From: Siderastrea siderea
Taxonomy: Eukaryota > Cnidaria > Anthozoa > Scleractinia > Rhizangiidae
Reading direction: 5' to 3'
NCBI GenBank assembly: GCA_964030785.1
Contig: OZ034968.1
Coordinates: forward strand, 51,843,730-51,907,729
Length of the DNA stretch: 64,000 nucleotides
The notes beneath the pieces were generated by a model. That model saw nothing but the letters and a program-made list of their open reading frames with translations, had not been told where the DNA came from and made no database searches. Position 1 is the first letter of the stretch. Each line of letters begins with the position of its first letter. A program made the translations under genes and the position numbers. This document shows positions 55,020-64,000 of this stretch, in pieces.

Positions 55020-55870
55020 TGAGCATTAAACAAATAAGCTATAAACAGGGCCAAGACTGGCGATGAAATAGGAAGGAAACCAAATTGTGTTTGAAAAACT
55101 GTATGAAAAAACTGATGAAAAAGTTTCCAAGAGCGGTTGTATGTTAGGTATGGATAAAGGCTGCAAACTGGACTGCAACAAAAACGAAGCTACAGTTTCC
55201 AGCTGCTTGGCTGCAGATGCAGAGGTATCTCTGTAGGATGTTGATGCATGCAAGCTGGTGCCAACTGCTTGAACATCTGTTATTGCAACCGCGACAACGA
55301 ATCAGCCAATTTGTTGTGCAAACCGGGAGTATGCTTGGCCTTAAAAAGTATATTGTGTGACAGGCAGACCAGCACCAGCTTACGTACAAACAACATCAAT
55401 TGTTTATCACGACAAGATTGCTTATTAATAACATAGACTAAAGCCTCGTTATCTGTGAAGACTAATATGCGCTGGTTACGCATCTGGTTTCCCCACAGAT
55501 GCAGGCTCAAAACAATAGGGTGAAACTCAAGAAGAGTAACTTAACGATGTCGCCAGCTATCAGGCAATCCCCTATAGCACCAGTGCTTACCAAAACGGGC
55601 CCCATAGCCAAGGGCACCAGAAACATCTGTATATAATTCTAAATGGGTGGATGTGCACCAGTAACCGTTAAGAAAAAGAGAGCACCCATTGAAACCGGTA
55701 CAGAAATGTTGCCAAACCTTGAGGTCTTCCTTAACTTCCTTCGAGATCCTAATAAAGAAGTGAGAACTTAATTAAATGCCCAAGGTTAAGTCAATCAAGC
55801 GCTGTAAAAATGTCCGGCCAGGAACAACTACAAGCAAAATTGAGCAAGCCTGTCAAGGATTGGATCTCCT
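55020..55870 (-). pseudogene. DIRS-type RT/RNase H remnant
   Basis: The minus strand has the RT-RNase H junction of a DIRS element. Decayed text includes LYTDVSGALGYGARFGKHW and VTLLEFHPIVLSLHLWG. The open block 55510-55280 has ILVFTDNEALVYVINKQSCR and HNILFKAKHTPGLHNKLADS with the RNase H Asp residues. A shifted continuation (SLHASTSYRDTSASAAKQLE) follows and fades near 55020. A stop lies just upstream of the LEFHP segment. It would have processed the RNA-DNA hybrid during replication of a DIRS element. Confidence 0.75.
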
Positions 55871-56079
55871 TAAGAGTAAAGGCCGGTTAACACGTTACGC
55901 TTTGTTGGCCCGATTTGTCGGCCCAACAGTATCGCAGTGCAAATTGTGCCTGTAGTTTGACACCTGATTACACGGCCCGACATCAAGCGTGATCTGGAAA
56001 TATCGTTGAGTTCTCGTTCTTTTTTTGAAGCGGTGTTTTTATCGCACATGCATAGTGAAGGCGATAATGCAGCAAACTG
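55871..56079. other. 5' flank of the Harbinger-type gene
   Basis: No recognised structure; it may include the element end but no terminal inverted repeat was identified. Confidence 0.3.
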
Positions 56080-56519
56080 GTGGATGAGCAGCGTATTTGG
56101 TCGCTTTATTTATCTACAGCAGCTGCCACAGCGTCCTTTCTATTACTTGCTGCAGCATTATTGAGAATTAAAAAGAAGGAGAGAAGAAAAAGACGATGTG
56201 CTTGGGTCAAAAACTGGCATCGAACAGAAGCTGGGGCTTTTCATCAATTGATGGCTGAACTGAGAGTCAGTGACCCTTGTTCCTATAGAAAATATGTTCG
56301 TATGGATGTGGAAACATTTGAGATACTGTTCAAGTACTCTAAACAATTGAAACGTCACACTTGGTATAAGATTTAATAAATACAGTTATGGCAATTAGTA
56401 CCAACAATTGGTGACACCAAATTAGTGCTTTCTTGTGAGTCTTGAGGATGAAAAAAAATCTTGCAAATTATGCTAAAAGGAAAGGTTTAATTGCAATTTA
56501 GGACTTAACAACTGATAGA

Positions 56520-57640
56520 CTTAAATTATGATGAAACAATTTCTGCTTCTGACATTTCCTTCCTGGACATTAATCTTCGCATTACAAATGATCGCATCAG
56601 CACGTCTATTCACTACGAGGTCACAGACACGCACAGCTATCTTCACAAACAATCTTCGCATCCCCGGCACTGCAAGGATGGTCTCCCTGTAGTCAACTCC
56701 TTAGACTTCGGCGTCTGTGCTCTGACGACTCCGATTTTCTGGAGAAAGGCAAGGAAATGATTTCTTTTTTCGTTCAACGTGGGTACTGTGCCTCCTCTCT
56801 ACAGCGTGACTTGGACGCAATTCAACGGGTCAACCGTAATATCGTAATTAAACAGCAAGACTCCGAAAGTAGAGACCGCAGTAGAATTCCCTTGGTTCTC
56901 ACATTCCACCCCTTAAGTGAGAGAATTAAGCGAATCCTCGTCAGCAACTTTAACATCTTATCTGGCGATCCACAGACCAAAGAAATCTTTCCCCAGCCAC
57001 CGCTGGTAGCGTATCGCCGTGATTGCAACGTACGAGACACCTTAGTGCACACCGCTGACCGAAACCAACCTGGTCCTCACGTGGGAACCACTCCTTGCAC
57101 CCACAACCGCTGTCGCACATGCGATTACATTTCTCGTGACAGTACCCTACAAGGTCCCCAATGCTCTTTCAACATCAAGGATGCATTCACCTGTAAATCA
57201 TCTGGCTTGGTATATGCCATCTCTTGCCGCCTTTGCTCCGCCGTCTACATCGGTGAAACAGGCCGGACACTGAGAGAACGCTTCGGCGAGCATCTTCGCA
57301 GTATCGAGAAAAACCTGCCAGGATTTCCTGTCGCAGAGCATTTTAATGCCAACGGACATACCCTGCAAGACGCACAAGTCCGTGGGGTCATGCTCTGCAG
57401 CGGAAATAAACTACGCAAACGCCAGGAAATGCGCCTAATCTTCAAGCTGGGCACCAGTCAGCCACATGGTTTAAACTCAGATTTTCGATATCTTTAGGTT
57501 GTCGCGCGCTCTTTTCGCGTGCGCGCCTTTTGAACTCAAATTTGTTTTATATGGCGCAAGACAGCGTTTTTTAACTGAAATCTTGACTTTCCACTGAAGA
57601 AGGGCTGAGCCCGAAACGTATGGAATTTTATACGATTTTT
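56520..57640 (+). mobile_element. Penelope-like element 3' end (RT tail and GIY-YIG)
   Basis: The plus strand first shows the end of a Penelope-type RT (SDISFLDINLRITNDRISTS, HSYLHKQSSHPRHC, LRLRRLCSDDSDF) with one frameshift near 56700. An open block to 57497 follows. It has a Cys motif (CTHNRCRTCDYI) and the GIY-YIG nuclease (GLVYAISCRLCSAVYIGETG, RTLRERFGEHL), which makes the nick used for insertion in this class. The 3' non-coding tail carries a hammerhead-like motif near 57594. The 5' part is missing, so it is a 5'-truncated copy lying in the apparent intron of the Harbinger gene. Confidence 0.82.
57594..57634 (+). ncRNA. Hammerhead-ribozyme-like motif in the Penelope tail
   Basis: CTGAAGA (57594-57600), GGGC/GCCC as stem II (57602-57612), then GAAA (57613-57616) and a stem III formed by CGTAT and ATACG. 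The order is that of a hammerhead core. After stem III an extra A precedes the expected UH cleavage site, and stem I is weak, so activity is doubtful. Confidence 0.4.
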
Positions 57641-59021
57641 AGGCACTCTTAACTCATTAAGTGAGAAATTTTTTATCTTTTTTTATATATTTTTGTACTT
57701 TTTCATAGTTTAGAAATGTCACTTCATGGCCACTTAAATCCATCAATCACTGTATTATTTTGTTTTTGTAGGAGCTTTTGGAAAAAAACTACTCCTTATT
57801 TGCAGAAACAAGTGACATGTATGAGAAAACCAATCTCTGCAGCAGAGTACCTTGCTGTTACACTTCGCTTTTTAGCCACTGGAGAAAGTTATTCAAGCTT
57901 AGAATTTCATTTTAGAATAAGTAAAAGCACTTTGAGTAACATGATTCCCTTTGTATTTAAAGTCATATATACTGTGCTAAAAGATGACTATTTAGCTTGC
58001 CCACAAGTGAGTTAGAGTGCTTAACATTGCCAAGCAATTTCAAGATAGGTGGCGATTACCAAACTGTCTAGGTGCTGGGGATGGAAAGCACATTCGTTTA
58101 CTTTGTCCAAGCAACAGTGGATCAGAGTTTTACAACTACAAAGGTTACTACAGTTTGGTACTCGTGGCATTTGTAGGCCCTGAATATCAATTCCTTTTTG
58201 TGGATGTTGGATGCCAGGGTAGTGTAAGGGATGGTGGTATTTTTCACAGAACCTCACTATGGAAAGCACTAGAAGACAACAGCATCTATCTTCCACCAGC
58301 AAAACCACTCCCACAAAGTCCAGATCCAGTCTTTGAAGACACCAATGATAGAAACATGGAATACTTTCTTATTTTGTGACGATGCATTTCCATTGGGACT
58401 TATCTAATGAAGCCGTACTCTAAAAGGCATTTAACTGAAGAAAAAAGAATTTTCAACTACCGTTTGTCACGAGCTAGAAGAGTCAGCGAAAATGCCTTTG
58501 GCATATTGGCTGCTAGATTTGGTGTTTTTCACACTATGATGCTCCTCAGTCCTGATAAAGTAACTGAAGTAGTTCTTTTTTGTTGTGTACTTCATGACAT
58601 GTTTCTTTCCAAATCTTTACTTACCTATTGTCCCCCTGGAAGCATGGATTATGAAAATGAGAATGGTGATGTAGTCAGTGGTTCATGGAGAGAAGATGGT
58701 AGCAGCACTATCAGTAGTTTGAGATCCATGCCAAAATGTAAAGAGAGGAGTGCTAAGAATGTTGAAGATATGAGAGATATGCTTTGCTATTATGTAAATA
58801 GCCCAGGTGCTGTCCCTTGGCAGTGGAGGGCTCTAGTAGCAATAACAGCTACTCTTGCAGCACAAGCCTATAGTTTGTTGACATTAATGCCGAGGAACAA
58901 TAAACAGATTACTTTGCAGTTACATTTGCAGGAACATTTTGAGGAGTTAGTCTTTACTCTTACATGTATGCCTATTAAAAGAAATTTGAGGTTTGTGTTG
59001 AAAGGCAGAATATTAAATTGA

Positions 59022-59258
59022 GATTCCTCTCAGACATGTAATAATATTTTGGACTTGCTGTCGTATTTCAAAGAGTGTGAATTCATTGACTGATTGTTGT
59101 GACTTACTGTACAAAAATACAACTGATCACATTGATACCTTTTAATTTTGGGGTGATTGAAAATTGTGAAAATTTTCCCAGTTAAATATTTGAAGAAACT
59201 TTTTAGAATATTTGACAAGTTAAGAGCAAATCTACGATGGCCCACAAGGGACACGCTG
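59022..59258. other. Spacer before the minisatellite
   Basis: No structure seen. Confidence 0.3.
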
Positions 59259-59598
59259 CAAACAAAAAAGAAAACACGCAAACAAGAAAGGAAACCACGC
59301 AAACAAAAAAGAAAACACGCAAACAAAAAACGAAACCACGCAAACAAAAAAGAAACCACGCAAATAAAAAGAGAAACCACGCAAATAAAAAAGAAACCAC
59401 GCAAACAAAAAAGAAACCACGCAAACAAAAAAAGAAAACGCAAACAAAAAAGGAACCACGCACACAAAATAGAAACCACGCACACAAAACAGAAACCACG
59501 CAAACAAAACAGAAACCACGCACACAAAACAGAAACCACGCAAACAAAACAGAAACCACGCAAACAAAAAGGAAACCACGCAAACAAAAAAGAAACCT
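59259..59598. repeat. Minisatellite, unit GAAACCACGCAAACAAAAAA
   Basis: About 17 head-to-tail units of 18-21 bases with small variants (ACGCAAAC, ACGCACAC, ACGCAAAT). Open frames across it on both strands, including a Phe/Cys-rich one on the minus strand, are products of repetition. Confidence 0.92.
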
Positions 59599-59672
59599 CG
59601 TTCCCAGACCCCTTGCGGAGAGAGGTACTGCGCCTTGCACTTTGTCAGGCTCGTCGGTCGTACCGATTTTTT

Positions 59673-61273
59673 ATGTTGTGGTCCGTTATGTTCTGTAGCC
59701 TGTGTGGTAGAAGTGTAGTTCATGAGACTGTTTGCGATAGATGTATCACTGAAAAAAGCATTGATGATGTGATAACGCACTATTTTCATCGTGGTTATCC
59801 TTACGATGCCATTGTTGGTCTGCTAAAGAAAAGAGAAGGACTTCAAATGTGGGTACGGACACTGAAGAGGCGTCTTAAATCTCTACGGTTGAGGAGGAAA
59901 GGCAATGGCAAGCTAATAGACGATTCTAAACTACGAGAAGCCATCCGTGAAGAAATGAATGGCCCTGGAAGCTTATCAGGCTATCGTAGTATTTGGCACG
60001 CCTTGAGACTGAGACATCACATACACGTACCTCGTAACCTGGTAGCGACTATTATGGCGGAAATCGATCCTGTTGGTGTAGAAGAGAGGAGGTCACGACG
60101 GTTAAAGAGACGAGCGTTTACTTCTAAAGGAGCCAATGCCTCGTGGCACATGGATGGTAAGTATCTTTTTTCGCTGAAGTAGGAAATCCATTTCACAGTT
60201 GTGTGCTCAGTAAACTGAACCTAGCTTATGAATGGCAACAAGGCTGGAGATGATTCTGTTTTGATACCGACCTCACTGTAAACTCTTATGTAAATCATTT
60301 TGTTCTTATGGTTAATAGCTAGCTCACATTTACAGGAGAAACAAGAGGCTTGTGTCACCGAAACAAGGTCACCTCCAGCCTTCACCTGCTAAATGTAAGA
60401 CAGGCTGAAAATATATGCCATTTCTTGTGCTGCTGCTGAGTAGTTGGCATGGTCTCGGTCTAGATTATGATTTTTTTATATACAATTTCTCAATGATTAT
60501 TATTACTAATTCATCCTTTCACAGGGTATGGTAAGCTGAAACCTTACGGGTTCCCCATCCACGGTGCTGTGGACGGATTTAGCCGCAGGATTTTATGGTT
60601 AGAAGTAGTCCATTCTAACAATGACCCAAAAGTACCAGCCTCCTTCTACTTAAACCAAGTGAAAGAACTTGGTGGATGCCCTTTGCTGCTTGTGTCTGAC
60701 TGTGGCACAGAAAATGGGATTGTTGCTGCCATGCAGTGTACTTTTCGTGCTGAAGACCAGGATGAACTAGCTGGTGAGAAATCTCACAGATATTGTTCAT
60801 CTCCAGCTAATCAACGCATTGAAGGTTGGTGGTCCTTTTACAGGAGAAACAGGTCTAATTGGTGGATCAGCCTGTTCAGGGACATGGTAGATTATGGGCT
60901 ACTTCACTTAGGAAATGCACTTCATATGGAGTGTCTATGGTTTTGTTTTTCACGGCTCCTTCAAGATGACCTGAACAAAGTCAGGGACCACTGGAACAGT
61001 CACAAGATTTCCAAGTCTGCATACAGTGCTATACATGGGGTACCAGATGTTATGTATTTTCTACCTGAATATTATGCACACGAAGAATGTGTAATTTCTG
61101 TTTCTGAAGAACAGACGAAGGAGATGGAAGTGCACTGCCAAGGAGAGGTGGATGGCAGTCTGTATGAGGAGTATTTCGAATATGTTTTGGAAACTGAGGG
61201 CAGGGTTTATCCTGGTACTGTAAAAGAGGCTCTCACTCTATATCAGCACATAATTAAATTGCAGAATGAATAA
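59673..61273 (+). CDS. Two-exon integrase-like DDE protein, intact
   Basis: Exon 1 runs 59673-60156 (ATG at 59673 or 59688; the upstream open frame is minisatellite). Exon 2 runs 60525-61273. The donor (GATG|GTAAGT) and acceptor (CCTTTCACAG|GG) join in phase and restore ASWHMDGYGKLKPYGFPIHG. A CxxC...CxxC zinc knuckle (CSLCGRSVVHETVCDRC) is followed by a helix-turn-helix-like region (YDAIVGLLKKREG, LKRRLKSLRLRRKG), then a DDE integrase core. Its Asp is in HMDG, the second in VSDCGTENG and the Glu in NQRIEGWWSFYRRN. The whole frame is open, about 410 residues. I know this as a repeated eukaryotic integrase-domain family, possibly from an IS3EU- or Ginger-type transposon; assignment is uncertain. 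No terminal inverted repeats were found, so it may be a captured host gene. Confidence 0.75.
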
Positions 61274-61958
61274 GGTGGTATAACTTGTTCTTTTTCCCTC
61301 TAGGGATCACAACCTTCCCGCACTGAATTGTGACATAGAAGTATCAAAGAACACTGAAACAATTCTCATTGAAAGTAACCAAACAAGTATTTTGTATTGC
61401 AGTTTCACCACAAATTAATGATCTATTAAACACTGCTATCACTACAGTGTCAAACAACTGACTGATGTTGTTGGTGCAAAGTACAAAATAGTTCTCATGC
61501 TGAAATGGCTTTTTGCAAAAGCACAAGGGAGTTTTGAGCAAATTAGAAGTTGTCTCAACTCAGTCATTGCATCAGTTTTTTTTTCAAATTCTCATCATGT
61601 CCTTTCAGATTCTCATAAATAATGTCTCTTGTGAATTTGAACTAGACCTTTTTTAAGTTAAGTTAAGCCCACAAAATATAAACGTGCATCATAAAATGTA
61701 CTCAATCATTCATACATGCATGCAATAAATTGGAAAAAATTCTTCAGAACATGTCTAATCTTAAGTAACTGAGTAAAACTGGTAAACATATCTTAGGAAT
61801 ACACCTAAGGACAGTTTGATCACATGCAAGGTCTAAGAAATTTCAAATAAATTATGTTTGCAACAAATCTCCCAACTTAGCATACTATATGTACAACATG
61901 CTCAGGTGTGCCTGTTCACATAACAGGCATTAACAGGATTTAGTTCTAGGACATAACA
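61274..61958. other. No gene seen
   Basis: AT-rich spacer between the convergent integrase-like and HECT genes. Confidence 0.45.
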
Positions 61959-63627
61959 TTAAACAATGTTGAATTGCCATGAATCTCTCTGTTGTAGTAA
62001 TTCGCTGAATTCCTCTGAGAGCTCATTATATGACTGGTATGTTGAGGGGATTTCCAACAATGGTCCACACGTCTGTGCAATTGGTCTACGGGCAGTACCC
62101 TCTAGGGTTGTAAATCCTACCTCAATACGGTCAAAAGCAATGACATTACTACCAGAAATAAACTGAACAAACAATGACAGTGTTTCTCCAGACAAAGACC
62201 TGATGTACTTCTGCAAATGATCCAAACATTGACGTTCTTGTTCAGTTACAGGCTCTGATTTGATTAATTTTATTACCTTTTTGGCAGTTGGCCTCATAAC
62301 CTCATACAGGTTCTCTAAAGCTGTGACAGATGTAAACTCTGGAAAAGTGATCAAGGATTTAACAATTGGTGCCCAGCAATTCATAATGTACCTCGGTTTT
62401 TGGACTATTTCCTGGAGGGCAAGTTCAGACACAATTTGCATGATGTTTTCTTTTGAAGGGGATCGAAAACACTTATAACTAGACAGAAAATCTAAAATAT
62501 CATCATCATTTGGCAAGAATGTGTCTGTAAGACATTTCTGGAAAGCTTCTCTCTTATCTTCTGAAATATAGAGGCAAAAAGCAGACAACAAAAAATCACT
62601 GCCCATACCCTCTTCACCGAACAAGCACAATGCAACAAAACCTCATGATAAAGAGAGGGGAAAATACTTCTCTTTCATGTACCCATACACCAGAATTCTA
62701 GCTATTGCTTCCCATTCACCCCTTTGGTAATCATGTCTTAGGGCTGGAACCTTCTCTTGTGCTCCTACAGAAAGTGAGTTAAAGAATTGGTTCCAAAAAG
62801 TAGACAATGCATCACGGAAAACACCAGCACCCTTCCCCTCTTCCTCTTTTCCACTATTACTGATGAAAGTTACAGCTAGATTTACACGTAGAATTTCAGG
62901 ATTTTTAAACGCCTCTATCATACTGTCCTTCAGTACAGCCCTGTGCAAACTAATTGTCTGGGTAGGACAATCAGTGAGGTCCAAAACTGCATTGGTCCAA
63001 AACTGCTGAAACAGACCAGAAAATCATAAATAAAAAAAGGACCTTGAAAGATACCATTATAATTAAACTGGGTTAAACACCCCAAAATATTTAAGCTGAC
63101 TGCCAGAAAGTGAACCTCTATCTCAACTTGGGATGGACATCTGACCTAACCAGGTTCAGAACAAAGGGGTATTTAATAATGTTGACTTTTTATAGATGTG
63201 CATGCTTGCACAGGAGTCAAAGGTGCCTACAATGATTCACAAATAATTCACTTTTTACACTGTAAAATTCGAAATTTACTCTCAATATCTTGTTGTATTG
63301 TTCCAAGAGTAAATATTACCACTAAACCACTTCACTGTCTACAATAAAACATACATTATACTCAAAAGGAGTCCTCATAGATGAACATAAGACGAATTCC
63401 CTTCATAAAACAGTAATACCTTCTTACTGACCTGTGGTGCCTGAGCTGTCCACAGCTTCATTGTTAGTATCTGGGTTGGCTGGGTCTGCTTGAGTGGTGC
63501 TTGTGCAATTTGTGACAACACAGTCACTTGCAGTTGTCCTGGTGGTTGCTGCATTTCTGGCAGTTGTGTGAGCAATGGCTCTATGGCTAAAGCTCGTGGC
63601 TGTATGGGTTGTGGCTATATGGTTTGT
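61959..63627 (-). pseudogene. HECT-domain E3 ubiquitin ligase-like gene (G2E3-like), one stop
   Basis: The main exon (63006-61959) follows TCTGGTCTGTTTCAG and encodes a HECT-like domain. It has AVTFISNSGKEEEGKGAGVF, WNQFFNSLSVG, YGYMKEKYFPLSLS, and, after the stop, NIMQIVSELALQEIVQKPRY and CLDHLQKYIRSL. The C-terminal active-site region is ARRPIAQTCGPLLEIPSTYQ. This is close to the G2E3-like set expanded in invertebrates, which attach ubiquitin through the catalytic Cys. One TGA at 62643-62645 interrupts an otherwise continuous frame. A Gln/Pro-rich exon upstream (to about 63430) ends at ACAG|GTCAGT and joins in phase (TAQAPQ then QFWTNAV). The 5' start is not visible. Loss of one codon may be a real pseudogene, a readthrough or a sequencing error. 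Confidence 0.75.
63007..63429 (-). other. Intron of the HECT-like gene
   Basis: Between a donor at 63429 (GTCAGT) and an acceptor ending at 63007 (CTGTTTCAG). AT-rich, no other feature seen. Confidence 0.6.
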
Positions 63628-63821
63628 GCTTGTGTTGTTCTCTTCTGCACTGCTCTCTTCACTTTGCATTTCTCCTGTCACCGTCATCAACTGTGTTTCA
63701 AACAATGCTATGTTAATTATGTCAGTCATTATCCTACTAATCAGTAGTTTGTGTGGGGCAACAGCTGAGTATTCGTTCAAATCAATTCTTCAGCAAATCT
63801 GGTTGAGGGTGTGGTGTGGAT

Positions 63822-63839
63822 CTAATTATTATAATTATA

Positions 63840-63901
<62 letters not shown>

Positions 63902-63902
63902 C
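63822..63902. repeat. ATT/TTA microsatellite
   Basis: About 25 consecutive ATT triplets with an imperfect TATAATTATAA start. Confidence 0.95.
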
Positions 63903-64000
63903 TATGGGACAGGGTTTTCAAAAAGGCCGGAAGGCTGCGAAACTGCCAGCTACTCCACATGAACTCACCTCCCATTTGATTGAGAAATTACCTCATACGA

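Larger units (their letters stand above)
56080..59021 (+). pseudogene. PIF/Harbinger-type transposase, interrupted by a Penelope-like element
   Basis: The N-terminal exon (56080-56376) contains a hydrophobic start, WHRTEAGAFHQLMAELRVSD and the Harbinger-like YRKYVRMDVETFEIL. The chain resumes at about 57771 after the acceptor TTTTGTTTTTGTAG with ISAAEYLAVTLRFLATGESY. It continues with NCLGAGDGKHIRLLCPSNSG (first Asp), FLFVDVGCQGSVRDGGIF (second Asp) and YRLSRARRVSENAFGILA (Glu). Frameshifts occur near 57785, 58012 and 58375-58405. The last 200 codons are open to 59021. The region 56377-57770 behaves as an intron that contains the Penelope-like fragment. A transposase of this type would excise its element, usually with a Myb-like partner, which is not seen here. 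Confidence 0.78.

Noticed and set aside
59030..59789. Long minus-strand and plus-strand open frames rich in Phe/Cys or Lys/Asn
   Set aside because: They are readings of the 20-base minisatellite in different frames; no domain and no conserved start.
63575..63979. Plus-strand frame ending in a poly-Tyr run
   Set aside because: It lies across the ATT microsatellite and opposite the HECT gene exon.

Overview
This window looks like AT-rich nuclear DNA from an invertebrate animal, most likely a cnidarian and probably a stony coral. That placement is inferred from the mix of degenerate gene families, GT-AG introns and the types of transposable element; no rRNA, mitochondrial or bacterial-type operon is present. 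Almost everything recognisable is a mobile element or its remains. Intact or nearly intact coding sequence is limited to a LINE ORF2 (14008-17766, minus), a two-exon integrase-like gene (59673-61273, plus) and a HECT-type ubiquitin-ligase gene with one stop codon (61959-63627, minus).

Layout: 1-2084 is the 3' end of a decayed Ty3/gypsy element with a probable LTR. 4.45-6.96 kb is an NHL-repeat pseudogene holding a nearly exact 619-bp tandem duplication. 7.92-8.88 kb is a Mutator-like (MULE) transposase remnant and 10.0-12.78 kb a hAT-derived gene with TTF-like zinc and hAT dimerisation regions. 13.77-19.01 kb is a full-length L1/Tx1-type LINE flanked by a perfect 14-bp target-site duplication. 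20.7-22.9 kb carries two exons resembling a CACTA/tnp2 transposase, 23.9-24.4 kb an old LINE ORF1 relic, 25.4-25.9 kb a Crypton-like tyrosine recombinase, and 27.9-31.3 kb a multi-exon Mutator-domain transposase pseudogene. 33.76-40.15 kb is a BEL/Pao retrotransposon with both LTRs and an internal deletion.

The second half continues the pattern: candidate exons of unidentified genes at 41-47 kb, a THAP plus DDE transposase remnant (44.6-45.4 kb), a second tyrosine recombinase (47.5-49.2 kb), and a minus-strand Ty3 element (49.5-53.3 kb) split by an approximately 1.18-kb insertion with terminal inverted repeats. DIRS-type fragments follow at 53.3-55.9 kb. A Harbinger-type transposase (56.1-59.0 kb) carries a Penelope-like GIY-YIG element inside its apparent intron. 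The window closes with a minisatellite, the integrase gene and the HECT gene.

There is no operon-like cooperation between genes. The relations are nesting, relic overlap and shared terminal repeats. The most rewarding items are the LINE with its datable insertion, the intact integrase-like gene, the nested Penelope/Harbinger pair with hammerhead-like motifs, and the reconstructable Mutator-domain gene. All family assignments were made by eye from motifs, without database searches.
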